64,000 nt of DNA from Cyrtodaria siliqua (taxonomy: Eukaryota > Mollusca > Bivalvia > Adapedonta > Hiatellidae). The notes beneath the pieces were generated by a model. The model did no database searches. It was not told where the DNA came from and was given only the letters and a program-made list of their open reading frames with translations. Each line of letters opens with the position of its first letter. The first letter of the stretch is position 1. Both the position numbers and the translations under genes were made by a program. Positions 12,137 through 24,949 of this stretch are shown here, one piece after another. The stretch spans positions 186,001 through 250,000 of the forward strand of contig JAWPHD010001834.1 in the NCBI GenBank assembly GCA_037043455.1, read 5' to 3'.

Positions 12137-12254
12137 CACTACTTTCTTAATATTTAACAAATTTTGATTTTGTTCAACTAAAGCGCCTCTACCCCTACAC
12201 AAAGGGTTCTTTCCTCCGCCGTTACAATACTGAATTTACTTAGGAAATCGTAGG

Positions 12255-12420
12255 TTGTCTGCATCGAATGGTTAACGACGTTGCATTGTAAACTTTCGCC
12301 TCTCACCGCTGCGGGTTTGAATCCCACTGGTAGCTCGACTTGTAAGTGAGGAAGTGTCGATTCTGCCTCCACCCCCAAAAACGACCGTCATATATAACCG
12401 TACATGTGTTGAAAATGACG
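12255..12420 (+). mobile_element. Degenerate tRNA-derived SINE
   Basis: A tRNA-like head (GAATGGTTAACGACGTTGC and the B-box-like GGGTTTGAATCCCAC) is followed by AGCTCGACTTGTAAGTGAGG. The same order occurs in the copy at 18.2 kb. The A box is weaker than in that copy. Confidence 0.6.
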
Positions 12421-14549
12421 TTCTTTTTGCGGAACAATGACATTGCAAAACTGATGATAATTTTGGGTTTGACTTTTAATGGCTTTAGGAGAGAATCTGC
12501 TGAGGTCTAGGGCGCCGCCATAGTAGTATGACATAGCCAGTATGGATTCCTTCTACATAAATATGATTCCATTGAATTTATCGAGCTGTTGCGAATGCTA
12601 AGAGATCATTTCTAACGGTTTACCACAAAGAAATGAGCAACAATGTGTCAGTATCCAAGGGTATGATGAATGGAAATGCTTTTTTTTGCGGAACAATGCA
12701 ATTTTCATCAACATTCGCTGAAAACCAGAATAGTCTTTAAAATCGTTTTAGCGTAAACAAAAAATAAAATGATGTTACAAAATGTTCCACTATTCAATGT
12801 ACATAATTATACCAAACTTTTTCACTGTATTTGAAATTAAGAAGAACAGTGATTTTTTTGACGACTTGCTTAACAATTGCATAGAATTACCCTTTTCATA
12901 CACAAAGTACTTGGTTATAAACTAAAAAGGTGTAGAAAGATAATTTTCTTGTATCAGTTTGGCGCATTATAAGTGTTGTGCATGTGCACTACTGTGTCAG
13001 AAATAAGTCCACACACATACGGCGCTTTATGATTTGGGTGAAAAAAATGCAAAATAGACATAAATCGCTTTTCAAAAATAATTTGAGCAGTATAACAAAT
13101 ATTTTGGAAGTTATGAATTATTGCCTTATATATGTACTCGCACAGTTTCATTATCTCCAGATTGAATTAGATACTCACATTGCGGACATGTTGAAAACAA
13201 GTATACTCAAACATGGATAATTTGTGTAATTGATAGGGATAGTGGACTGGAAGATTTTCATGTGTCTAGAGTAAAACTTATTTTAACTTTTTTGTAATGG
13301 ATAAAAGGATGCGTGTTGGAATAATTAAATGTCCTAACCCCTGTGTTGTTATGAACTGTTTTGTTATGCGTAAAATATAACGTTTTAAATTGAGTAGAAC
13401 AGTAACTGAGTGTATCAATAATTGATGCTATTTGTATTTGTAACCCCGAATGAAATGGGGTTAACACTCATTTTAGGTTATATTGGGAAAGCAATTTCAG
13501 ATTGAGATGCCATGAAGGGTGAAGGTTCCCATCAGACATGCCTCCGCAAAGGAGCGAACCCATGCGGGGCAAAGTATTTGAGATGTAGGATGAAGTTTCT
13601 AATCATGCATGCCTCGGGAGCGAACCAATTGAGGCAGAGGCATGTGGCTGAAAAGCCATGGCCATAGTCATATTAACGTACACAATTATTTTGGAAAAAT
13701 AATAATAGTGAAGGATATGCATGTTTTACAAGTGTAGTAATATTAGTGCTATAGCTGAAACCACCAGTTATGTAAAATGTTTGTACAAGGGATGTCTGAT
13801 AGATAGCTAAATCTACGGATTATCCCACTACTAGCACACTAGTCTTCCATCACAATCATCATCTGTTAAATAACATATATACCTTGGTGTTTTCAACAAA
13901 TAATTGCTTCTCGGAAGTGTGGGCATTGCATGTTAATGAAAGGTTATATACATTATGAACAACCAAAACAATGTAATCAGGGTGTACAGGTTTTTATAGA
14001 AAGCATGGAATCTCATGTATCCAGTGCCAAAATGTAAGCTCCATGAATTCTATAGAAACTGAGTTTCATTTAAATTAAGATTTTAGTTATTTGATCACCG
14101 TTTTCTTACATAAACAAGCAATAATATTAGGTGATGTGAACAAAAGCTCCTACAACTTCGACATGAGTATTGCGCAAAATTTCAAAATTGATAATTGCAT
14201 ACAGTTACTTTGAAAGTGTTTTTAAAACTTATCATACAGTTTCCGGTGATCTTTTTCATTAAAATATAATTATCACACCTAAAGGTAAAACACATTATTG
14301 CATCATTTTAATATAAGTTGACATATATGCGATTTAAATGTTATAAACCCTGTTGTAATGATTGCTTGAACAATATTTCCACCACATATTCAATGAAATG
14401 TTTACAATATGTGTATCAAAAGGTTATAAATACATATGTATGTAAATACATCATGTTTTCCTTCATCATTTTATATATAAAATTTCCAAATGATGTAAAC
14501 AGGATCCATGGTCGTAACCATTGTAACTAGACATTTATTCAACGGACCT
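12421..14549. other. Non-coding, no recognised element
   Basis: A short duplicate, TTTTTGCGGAACAATG (about 12425 and 12686), and a GC-richer patch at 13500-13665 with two similar GCATGCCTC-type segments are the only structure seen. No gene. Confidence 0.4.
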
Positions 14550-15590
14550 TTTGAGTGCTACAGACCTTAAAATTGAGCATCCAACTAAATTTCTGATACT
14601 ATAAAACATTTGGATATATGCATATATAGAATAATATCACTTCACGTAGATTATGTATATTCAAAATACGTCTTAACAATGATTCCTGTTAACAACATTT
14701 TTTTTATGAAAAAACATTTTGCCACCCGAACATAATTCATTTTTCAACAGTATACGCCTGATGACTATTTTGGGGCACATCCTTGCATCTTGCTCTAATG
14801 AAAACAACTATAGATTATCATTTTATAATTCATTTCCCTACTTCTTTAACTTAAAGGCCTGTACTACGACTGTATTACAGAAATCAACGATTTCATTCAT
14901 TTTTTCAACATTTTGCCCCCAAAAATCTCAAAATGTGAACTTTAACATTAACTTACGATACAATAAAACATTTGTATATATAATTGTGCACTATTTTATC
15001 ACTTTCATTAGATAAATTTATGTTCAAACATATTATTACAAAATGATTCCTGTTTTCAGCGATTTTTTTTTATGAAAAACACATTTTTAGACCCAAAAAT
15101 AAAGTATTTCAGATCCTCATATTCAAAAGGACTTTTTTTCTGGCACATCTCTGTACATTTCTCTGTCCAAAACAGTAAGAAACTAATTGTTTATAGCTCA
15201 TTTAGTATTTTTAATTTATAGCCTAGTATCATCAAATGTATTACAGAAATCAACGATTTTTTTCATTTTTTCCAAGTTTTGCCCCAAAATCTCATATTCT
15301 TAACCTCATATCCATCTATAATACCGTGATTTACACGGAGATGTATTTGGAAAGGCATTTCCGCACTGTTAGAAAATTCTAATTTGCTAAAATGATTTTT
15401 TATAAAATTATTCCGGTTTCCGGAGATGTTCTCTTAAAAAAGTAACTTTTACCCCAAAATTTAGCATTTCCCACCATTTTTATCTTCGGGACTTTTTTTC
15501 TAAAAATCCTAAAATACTTTCTGTTGGAATTTGTTTGACCTTACAACCTATAATTACTAGACAATTAAGTTACTTGTTCAGAAAGTGTAT
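14550..15590. repeat. Degenerate tandem repeat, about 365-bp unit, three copies
   Basis: GATTCCTGTT plus a T-run and TTATGAAAAA recur at about 14680 and 15041, and as a more diverged copy at about 15411. ATTACAGAAATCAACGATTT recurs at about 14874 and 15239. Spacing of 361-370 bp indicates three head-to-tail units. No conserved frame. Confidence 0.75.
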
Positions 15591-15990
15591 GTGTTTCCAT
15601 TAATACATGTGATTTTTGCTATTTCACATTAATACAACAAGTTTTCATTATATCATAAACTGGAATGCATTTCATCTTTTAAAGACAAAATCGTGTTGTT
15701 TCAACATGATAACTAACTATCAATTTAATATTTCTGAATGACCCTCACAAGGTGTACACTTCCTAACGTACTCAGTACAGCTGCATTGTCCCATGAGACA
15801 TGTGCTAACCTTATTGTGATCCACTGACCATCTAGAAACAACATAGATGAACTGAGATACTCAAACATTAACCCCAGGGTTGAAGCAATGACCCTTTATC
15901 CTGACCTAAACAAGCCCCAAGGGACCAACTTATCTTAGGCCAGGCCAGGCCAAGCCAGGACAGGCTAGTTAGGACAAGCCATGTTTCAGT
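15560..15990 (+). repeat. Inverted repeat, left arm (partner at 17.5-17.9 kb)
   Basis: About 430 bp matching the complement of 17510-17910. Shared anchors include CACAAGGTGTACACTTCC, CACTGACCATCTAGAAAC and CCAAGCCAGGACAGGCT. The two arms bracket a Ty3/gypsy integrase fragment. Confidence 0.8.
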
Positions 15991-16299
15991 GTATGCCAAG
16001 TGAAAGTTGTATTTTAGGGAGAAAAATCATAACAAGCAAAACCTAGTTTTATCAAATAAGATTTTGCGATTTTGATACCTATATTTATTATATCTTCACT
16101 GAACAGGTGTTATTGTGACCTGTCTTAATCACCTTGAATTATAATCCAAATATAATGGTTTTGTTTCACATATTATTCATGCAGGTATTATTATGACCTG
16201 TAACACGTTTACAACTTATTAATTTATTAAATTCAGACTGGAATCGTTTTAATCAAAATAACTTTTTGGTGTTTGACGTTCTCCTTTTGACGTTCTCCT

Positions 16300-17570
16300 T
16301 GTGAACGGCGTAACGGCGGCGTTTAATTTCTGTCAGGCGGTTTCTGGCGTTCTTGGGCAGTCTGACGAAGTTGTAGGTCGGCTGAGTCCGACATGCTCAC
16401 AAGTTTAAAATGTGAAGCATCCCGTGTTAATGCTCGGTTGTTGTACTGCACCGTGATCATAGAACCTTTCCGTGCCTTAACTGTATCGGGGGACTGAGAA
16501 AATGGAGTATCGAGCTTGTTTTGTACTTTTTGTTTGACGAGTACGTTGTCACGTGGTTTAATGATACATGGACTGGTTTTCCGACGAATGTCAGCATATT
16601 TTTTCTTTTTAAGTTTTGCTTTTTTGTCTCTTTGTCGAACATATGTGTCATTTTGCTGAACCGTAACTTGCGGAAGTCTTGTTTGTAACTTGCGGAAGTC
16701 GATTACACATTAATTCGGCTGGAGATAACCCCGTACTAGCGTCTGACGTACTTCTATAGTTAATGAGGAACTGGCCGAGTTCGGATCTGTAGTTATGACC
16801 TGACGCCGTTGCTGTTTTGATTGACCTCAACAGTGGCTTCATAAAAGCTTCAGCCGCAGCATTTGCCGTAGGGCGTAGCGGTGTTATTTTACGATGCTTG
16901 AACCCGTATTGGTTTGCAAATTCAGAGAACAAATTGCTGTTAAACGGTGCGCCATTGTCTGTCTTGACTACACTTTATATACCAAATATACCGAAAACTG
17001 TCTGAAGACGCTGGATGACTGTTTGTGATGTAATATTTGTCAATCTTTAAACAATTGGAAACCGGCTGTAATCATCTATGACTATCATGAAATGGTCACC
17101 GGAGGGAAATGGAGCACAGAAATCCATAGAGACTTCATCCCATGGCTTCTTTGGTAGCGGACTGGGTTTGATTGGGTCTGGAGTCGTAGTCTCGTTGAAA
17201 TGGACATAAAAGGAATACAATTTTTACATATCTGGTCAACACGGAAATCGAGAGGTTTCTCTCATGAGCGATTTGAATCTGACGCGACCTTGGTGTCCTT
17301 CATGAGCAAGGTTAAAGATATGTTTGTGTAGAGTTTCTGGAATGCATAACCGAGTTCCGCGTAATAAAATGTTTCCACCATCTAACGACACGACCGTTAA
17401 TTCATCAGCTAGTTGTTGATAGCACTGAAAAACATCATCATTATAGCAATTTATTTTGTACATGTGTTGTTCTGGAGAGCGTTCAAGTGTGGCTCTCACC
17501 ACATCTGACAAAGTTAATGAGGCTGAAACATGGCTTGGCCTAACAAGCCTGTCCTGGCTTGGTCTGACCT
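16300..17570 (-). pseudogene. Ty3/gypsy integrase fragment
   Basis: Minus-strand frames carry an integrase zinc-like segment (HKHIFNLAHEGHQG) and the retroviral integrase core. The first acidic residue is in MDFCAPFPSG, the second in KTDNGAPFNS and the third in NAAAEAFM, so all three catalytic positions are present. At least two stops and one frameshift interrupt it (about 17232, 17065, 16645). The C-terminal part below 16640 is heavily degraded. The first 30 or so codons of the longest frame lie in the right inverted-repeat arm and are probably not integrase. It belongs with the protease and RT pieces at 18.8-24.2 kb. Confidence 0.85.
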
Positions 17571-17910
17571 GATCTAAGATTAGTTGATCCCTTGGGACTA
17601 CTTTAGGTCTTGCCAAAGGGTCATTGTTGCAACACAGGGGTTAATGTCTGCGTTTCCAGGGTCAGTTATGTTGTTTCTAGATGGTCAGTGGCTCACATTA
17701 AGGTTAGAACATTTCTCACGGGACAACGCAGCTGTACTGAATATGTTAGGAAGTGTACACCTTGTGAGGTTCATTCAGAAACAACAAGTTTTTGTCTTAC
17801 GATGATAAAACGCAACCAGTTTGTGATATAATGAAAACTTTAAAACTTGTTTTCATTAAAGTGAAATAGCAAATATCACATGTATTAATGGAAACAAATA
17901 ACTTAAAAAA
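17510..17910 (-). repeat. Inverted repeat, right arm
   Basis: Complement of the arm at 15560-15990, with scattered substitutions and small indels. It separates the gypsy integrase from the RT/RNase H part of the same element. Confidence 0.8.
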
Positions 17911-18204
17911 CTTAATGCAACAAGCACATATAGCATTTAAAAATTATCCATTGTTTGTTGTTGGCATTATAACACTAAATAAAAAAATATCTATTAAAGC
18001 AATATACAAATATAATACAATTATAGTACAATTGAATATGTTCAGATTTATATATTTATAACGTATCCCACTACCCACCCTACCATCCAGTAACCCACTC
18101 ACATATCCACCCTACCAAAATGGAAGCACCAAACCACACATTCAACCATCCATCCACCTATCAATCAACTCACTACCCATTCAGTTTCGTTTAACCATCC
18201 ATTC

Positions 18205-18471
18205 ACCAATAGCGTCTCCGTGGCTGAGTGGTTCACGACGTTGCGTTGTAAACCTTATCTCTCTCTCATCTCTCTCTCATCGCTTCGGTGGGAGCTCGAC
18301 TTGTAAGTGAGGAAGTTTCGATTCTTACGGATGGCGGGAAGTATACAGTACTGGTTCTAATAATGAAAAGTGGTAGATCTGTCTCCACCGCAAAACAAAA
18401 TATCGTCATGTATAACCTGACATGTGTTGAAAATGACGTAAGACATCATACAAACAAACAAACAAACAAAT
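18205..18471 (+). mobile_element. tRNA-derived SINE
   Basis: Head with A box (CCGTGGCTGAGTGGTTCACG), then AGCTCGACTTGTAAGTGAGG, a GACATGTGTTGAAAATGACG segment shared with the 12.3 kb copy, and an ACAA-repeat tail (18450-18470). The B-box region is distorted by a CTCT microsatellite, so this copy is probably inactive. Confidence 0.7.
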
Positions 18472-18779
18472 TCATCCACCAACTCATCCTTCCAAAAACA
18501 TTGTGCCAATATATCGTTCCATAACTTATTTTTTGAATCATAATCATCAAATTAATCCATTGTTATATACTAATGTATCCTGTCACTAATTTATCAATCA
18601 AGCAATCGTTTCAAAAATTAATTCACTATATTTTTCCATATTAATATGAATATATCCTAACTATTATTGCGTTCCCATTTGCACACTGTTATGTTTCTTC
18701 CCTCTACACATACCTCATGATTGGTATCATTGACATCTCATGATCAATTCTACTTCAATGCAACCAATTATAGTTATTT

Positions 18780-19858
18780 AAGATTCAAACATTTTGTGAA
18801 TGCCCATCATTGCCAGAACCAGACTAAGGACATTAGTTTCTGGCTCTGACACGCGAGCACTAAATCTCAAATATTCCTTTACGATGCTTTCTCCAGACTG
18901 CTCATTAAGCGGGTCTTTGTCTAGAGCAGTAATTCGAAATCATTAATCTTCCAGCACGATATGCGACCTTCACATTGTAAGTTGTTAATTGTAACCGCCA
19001 ACGTTCGAGACGGGCAGATTACATTTGTTTTGTGTTGTTAAAAATCGAGATGGTCCGTGATCAATGTAAATGGTTTACCAAACAAAGATGAAAATGCTGG
19101 CAGCCCCACACACAAGTCAATGCTTCGCGCTCTGTCTGACTGTACCGCTGTTCAACTGATGTTAGAGATCTGCTTCCATATGACACGATCTTGTTATCTT
19201 GAATTAAAATTCCGCTGACTCCCACGGCGCTGGTATCAAGCCATAGTTATGTGTGTTTTTGTGGGTCGAAGAATGCCATGACCTTATCGTTCACTAGAAC
19301 ATTTCGTAACTGATTGAACGCGTGTTCTTGTTGTTCATTTCACTCGTTTGTCGAATAGTTATACATGATACATAGTTTGTCATACCCAAGAAGCTTATGA
19401 TTTCACTTTGATTTTTCGGCCTTTCGACATTATTGATAGCTTCTATTTTCTCAGGATCGGGGTAAATTCCAGAATAGGAAAACATATCCGTAGAACTGGA
19501 TTTTTTTTCCGAACTCACATTTACTTCTGTTCAAAGTGAGATATTTCTCTTCAAGTCTTTTGAGAACGGCTTCTAAATTCGCGTCATGTTCATCCCGTGA
19601 TTTCCCATGAATAATGATGTCTGACATTGAGAACTGCCTTTAATCCTTGAAGTACTTGCCTAATTTCATTTTGAAAAATTTAAGGCGTCCGCGACGCTGA
19701 CCCGGAAATTTAAACGTGTATAGCGTCGCAATCCAGCGTGAGTAGCAAACACAGTAATATTTCTCGATTCCTCCGACAAATCTAATTGGTGGAAGCCTTT
19801 ATAGAGGTAAACTTTTGAAAATAATGTAGATCCGTTAAGTTCTAAAATTATGTCATCA
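18780..19858 (-). pseudogene. Ty3/gypsy reverse transcriptase and RNase H fragment
   Basis: Read on the minus strand from 19858: an RT fingers/palm piece (FSKVYLYKGFHQLDLSEESR, then FATHAGLRRYTRLNF) is followed by a region near 19500-19290 with DPEKIEAI and a FLGMTNY motif, typical after the RT in Ty3/gypsy. An RNase H-like stretch (about 19240-18960) and the connecting sequence to about 18780 come next. The YVDD-box region is degraded, and several stops and frameshifts are present. The RT is cut at 19858 by the LINE insertion and resumes at 23400. Confidence 0.85.
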
Positions 19859-19901
19859 TAATTCAAAAACTTTATAAAAAAAAAAGCACAGTAGAATCTT
19901 T

Positions 19902-22723
19902 TTGAGTTTCTTTATTTTACTATGCAAATCCATCTCTTATTCATGTTATGTTAAAAAGACAACTGATGAAAGGGAGAAAACTCTAACACAGAATATAGCA
20001 AATATTGAACAGAAACTTACAACTGAAAAAATTGAAGATCTTGAAATTTTAAAGTCTGAACTGATCGAAACAAGAAAAAACAAGGTTAAAGGATCAGTCA
20101 TAAGGTCACGGGCTACAAACATACATGAAGGTGAAAAGCCCACGCAATATGTTTGTGCTTTAGAATCACATAATTACCTAAGTAAGATAATACCAAAACT
20201 GGAAAAAGATGATGGATCAATAATAACGGACCAATATGAAATTCTAAAAGAGACAGAATCATTTTATAAAAAATTATATAGCAGTAGAGATAATACCTTG
20301 GAAGATATTAACCTTAAGGAAGGTTTAAAGCATTTAAATATTCCAAAATTGAATGAAGAGGAGTCTAACAGATTAGAATGACTACTTAACATATCAGAAT
20401 TATCATTTTCGTTAAAAAACGTGAAAAGTAATCGCAGCCCAGGGACTACTGGGATACCTTGTGAGTTTTATAAAGTATTTTGGAAACAATTAGGTCACTT
20501 TATTTTGAGAGCAATTAACTATAGTTACGTTATAGGAGAATTATTCATTACTCAGCGTCAAGGAATTATAACATTATTACCTAAAGAAAATAAGTCAAGG
20601 CAATACTTGAAGAATTATAGACCAATTTCACTTTTAAATACCGTTTCCAAATGGCTTCTGCATCAGTAGCAAATAGGATTAAACCAGTTTTAGAAAAACT
20701 CATTAACAGAGACCAAACGGGTTTTATAGCTGGCAGGTATAATTGTGAAAATTCAAGATTAACATATGACATTATGCATTATTTAGAGGAAAATAATCTC
20801 TCTGGACTGCTTCTCTTAGTAGACTTTAAAAAGGCGTTTGACTCGTTATCATGGTGATTTATCTCACATGTTCTTAAATATTTCAATTTTGGCCCATGTA
20901 TTAGATCATGGTTATCTCTCTATTACAAAAAGGCGCGCTTGTAGACAGGGCGATCCCCTACCTCCATATGTTTTTATTTTATATGCAGAAATATTGGCAA
21001 TAAATATTACAGGCAATACATTTTTTTTAAAGGTATAAGCATTAATAACACAGAGTACAAATTATCACAATTTGCTGAAGATACTACAACTTATTTAGAT
21101 GGGACAGATATTTCATTAAACGAAACTTTAAATGAGCTAGATAATTTTGCCAAACTTTCTGGACTAAAGGTAAACTTTGAAAAAACTCAAGTTGTCTGGC
21201 TAGGTATAAAAAAGTACAGTTCTGAATCGATCAAACCAAAATGGAAAATGAACTGGGGCAGAAACAGATTTAAGTTACTTGGACTATCTTTTGACACAGA
21301 CCTTACAAAAATGATAAATATAAATTTCACGGAAAAAATAAATCAACTAAAAATTAAAATTAAATCTTGGCAAAAAATATATCTTACTCCTTTAGGCAGA
21401 ATGACAGTCATAAAATCACTTCTCATTTCATCTTTTAACCATCTGTTTTTATCCTTACCAAACCCATTTGAAAACATTGTTAAAGAAATCAATGATATAC
21501 TGTTTAATTTCCTTTGGCATGGTAAGGCAAGAATAAAAAGTGCCATTATATGTAAAGAATAGTTTGAAGAAGGATTGAAAATGATAAATATAAATGCCTT
21601 TATAACAGCTTTAAAAACAACATGGATTAAAAGAATAGTAACAGACCAATTCAAATATGAAACTATCCTAAAGTCATATATAGATATAGGTAAACTGTTT
21701 AACTGCGGTATTTTGTATATATTAAGAAATTGGGAGGTATAAAAAACGTTTTTTTGGCAAGATGTTCTTATGGCACACATACACTTTGTATCAAAGTATC
21801 AACCAGCTAATGAGGATTTTTTTCTATCCAACCCAATATTCTATAATAAAAGTATATGTATAGGCACAATTGCATTTTTTTTATAAAATCATATAATAAG
21901 GGCTGACGAATAATAAATGACTTAATGGGAAAGGATGGAAAGGATGGAAAAATATATTTATATGATGAATTAAAAAAAGTATATGGAATAAATTTAATTT
22001 TTTTACAATATAATGGGTTAGTGGTAGCTATCAAAAACGATGCAGAAAAATATAACAGATAGTAAAAGAACAACGAAGTTGGAAACTTCTGTGCTACCAA
22101 CATTGTACCAACTCCACTAAAAATATATTTAAGAAATAAAAAAGGAGTTAAAGACATGTATCAAATGTCCTAGTGGTAAAATCACATGGACTAGAATGTA
22201 CAACTTCAGCGAAGATACCTGGAGTCAAATTTATACATGGCCTTTCACAATAACAAAGGATACAACTTTACAATGGTTTCAGATAAGAATAAATCACAAT
22301 ATTTTAGCAACAAACAATTTTCTCCATACTATAAAAGTAATAGAGAGTCCACTTTTTTCTTTCTGTTCATCAATCAGTGAAACAATTACACATTTAATGT
22401 GGGAATGCTAGCTTTCACAAGGTATACTGACAAACCTTAAGGACTGGTTAAAACAAAATAATGTGGAAATAGATTTTGAAAAGAGGTCATTTGTCTTTGG
22501 AATATATGATGAAAACGGAAGTGTTCTAAATCAGCGTATATTGTTGGAAACAATTAAAGTACTATTTATACTATTGTCGATTTCAAAAAATAAACCTAGC
22601 CTCACTACACTGAAAAATAGACTACAACTTATTTATAAAACAGATGAAGAAATAGCAATTACAGAAAATAGATATGACTGTTTCTTAAAAACATTGGAAA
22701 ACTTTCATAACTTCTTAACATGA
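19902..22723 (+). pseudogene. LINE ORF2 (reverse transcriptase) pseudogene
   Basis: Readable segments in order: an N-terminal linker with coiled-coil character (19902-20380); RT motifs with NYRPISLLN (about 20618-20645), TGFIAGR (about 20718) and a DFKKAFDSLSW palm motif (about 20823-20855); RQGDPLPPYVFILYAE (about 20945); and the thumb and C-terminal region to a final stop at 22723. About ten stops or frameshifts interrupt it. The catalytic box reads FAED (about 21070), with glutamate in place of the first palm aspartate of the usual A-D-D. The C-terminal domain includes SLPNPFENIVKEINDILFNF, also seen in the 54.3 kb fragment. Confidence 0.85.
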
Positions 22724-22734
22724 AAAATGATATA

Positions 22735-22925
22735 TAGGGTCCTATAGAAACCACATCGTCCGAACGAAGGTTGCATCGTAGGTCCGCACTGTACTGCAAA
22801 CAAGGACTTGAAACTACAATGAAAGAGACAAAAACAACAGAAAGGGTGGTGAAGACAGGGTTACCGACTTGGAACGGTCAGTAGGCAATAAGGCCTACTG
22901 GTTAGCTTGAAACGAAAACCTAGCA
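22735..22925 (-). mobile_element. Short element with PLE-like hairpin, copy 1
   Basis: About 180 bp nearly identical to 49797-49970. It starts GGTCCTATAGAAACCAC and contains GGTCCGCACTGTACTGC and GAAAGGGTGGTGAAGACAGG. It ends with two adjacent hairpins whose layout matches the PLE tails (ACCG...CGGT, then CAGTAGGC...GCCTACTG at 22879-22900). It lies in the 3'-UTR of the LINE. Confidence 0.7.
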
Positions 22926-23399
22926 ACCTTTTTTTTTCTTTTTTAAATAAATATATATTAGTAAAACTCCTAATGCTGAGATGCCCCCAACCCTGCCCGC
23001 TTTGTTTCTTTCTCAATAACATCTCCCCATAGCTTAATTATAGTGAAATTATATTTATTAATAACGCATACACATTTAAGTAGACTACCACAATACTATT
23101 CACATGCCAGCAGGCAATCATATTTTGCATAGCAACTATAAATTAATTTATTTATGTTTGTAAATGCATGAAATATATCTGTTGAGTGTTCAGTGTGAAT
23201 GATTTGTGTATGTGTACATATACGTTAAGGATACAGCTATATATATATGATATTATTATATGATATTATTATAAGTGTAAACATAACATTAAATTGCTGT
23301 AAGGTGTACAGAGGGATGGGCCTCCCCGACCCTCTGCTCACCACTAGACGGGGAGAATAAATGGGCTTCTATTTTTCGAAGCTGAAAAAAACAACATAA

Positions 23400-24235
23400 A
23401 AAATTATGTCATCAATTGTTGGCGTGACATGAAGGCCAGGTACGCCTTCCTCATATCGACGCAGAGCCTAATCTAAGCACCACTTACCTTTTCAATGATG
23501 TTTGATGTTCAGAGTATGTATCACTAGATACAGCTTCAATGACCGGTACGATCCCCATTTTGATGGCAGTCTCTGATTAACGTCTCCGTTTAGTTTTTAA
23601 TGACGTGAAACTCAGTGCTGGTGAATTTCGTTCCAGATTCTATTGTACAGACGTATTTTCCTTTCACAGGCAATGCCTTATTTTGACCGAAAGCGTAAGC
23701 TTTAAATGTTGTCCTCTGCATTTGAGGTTTTGACTGCATTTGGTCTAACACGGATTCATTCAGAACGTTGATGCTCGAGCCTTTGTCTATCAGAACTTTT
23801 GTTTCAACACCATTTATTTTCAGGGTCAATGTTGTTACTTTCTTGCTATTGATATTCTTTATGTTCATTTTTAAACCAAAAATCACTTCAGTATCCCAGG
23901 TGTTCGGTTCATTGCTTGCTATTTCACAAACCTGTTGACCTCGCATGTTGTTCTCGACATTTTCCTTCATACAGAGATGAAGTGATTTTTCTTATGTAGT
24001 AGTGACATTCGGATCCTTGAACGATTTGACTTTTAATTTCTCCGTCTTTGTTTGTAAATTCACAATTTTCAGCATTCTGCCGAAGTGTTGTTGTATACTG
24101 GTCGATAGATTCCCCTTTCAATTGATGAAAATTTCGAAATTCATACTTCTCTTTGTTTTTCTTTGGCTGGAAATACTCCGTTAAAGCTTGTTTTACAGCA
24201 TCATAATTTGAATCATACCATTAAGATCCAGAGTT
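23400..24235 (-). pseudogene. Ty3/gypsy gag, protease and RT N-terminus fragment
   Basis: Minus strand. A gag piece (about 24235-23960) has EYFQPKKNKEKYEF and SIDQYTTTLRQNAENCEF. The aspartic protease (23970-23590) reads VLIDKGSSINVL, so the usual third residue of the D-T/S-G active-site triad region is lysine-substituted (D-K-G). A degraded RT N-terminus (about 23470-23400, RLCVDMRKA) leads into the LINE junction. The frame is broken between gag and protease and again before the RT. No LTR was located. Confidence 0.8.
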
Positions 24236-24519
24236 TTGTAAATTTCAAAAACCTCATCCACCCCCACCACCACACTCCCACACCCCACACCCCACCGAAC
24301 AATGTAATAATAGTGCCTTCTTTCTCTTTTAAGCATCTTTGTTTAATGCAAAGAATAGCCTTTCTAGTTTTGCCACGTGTTTAGTCTACATCTTATTCCA
24401 AGAGAACTTTCTTCCCCGTGAACTTCAAATTTCGGAAATGGCGTTAATCCTGCCATTTCATTTTTTTCACATTTAATCCAGATGTTTGTATAATCCAAAA
24501 TCAACACTATTCCAATGAC

Positions 24520-24625
24520 CATCGCATATTACCATCGACCATCGCATCTTACCATCGCATCTTATCATCGATTATCGCATATGTCGCTAGGTCGATGGTT
24601 AGATGAGATGGTAAGATGGCCCTAA
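24520..24625. repeat. ATCG-rich minisatellite-like block
   Basis: Irregular repeats of ACCATCGCATCTTACC-type motifs, followed by partly complementary GGTCGATGGTTAGATG. Could be one arm of a small foldback element. Confidence 0.5.
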
Positions 24626-24949
24626 CAGGACACCGTAAAAAAGTGAATTTACCTGTTCACTTTATCAAAAACGCGCACCTGCTAAACAGTCGATTTCCGA
24701 GCGTGTTATTTATCCCGTATTTATTCCGAGATCGATTAAAGACGTTATTTTTTGTACAAAAAGAACTTTTACGAAAACTCATTATGAGCTAGAAGACTAC
24801 GTGCAATAGTGTAATAAAATTAAATAAATGTCGTCTGGTACTTCTGCAAGGCCTTTTGTGGAAATGAATGTTGAAGATCATATTTCCCAAAAGCAGTATG
24901 CATCTATTCAACACTGATCAAAATTCCTAGTTACTCACTTTTGTATTTT

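Larger units (their letters stand above)
19859..23399 (+). mobile_element. Tx1/L1-like LINE inserted in gypsy, 15-bp target duplication
   Basis: A plus-strand LINE of about 3.5 kb, 5'-truncated before the RT, flanked by perfect copies of AAAATTATGTCATCA at 19844-19858 and 23400-23414. That sequence is the gypsy RT codons on either side. It contains the ORF2 pseudogene (19902-22723), a 3'-UTR carrying a 180-bp repeat insertion, and an AATAAA near 23357 before the A-rich end. It is the clearest nested insertion in the window. Confidence 0.92.
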
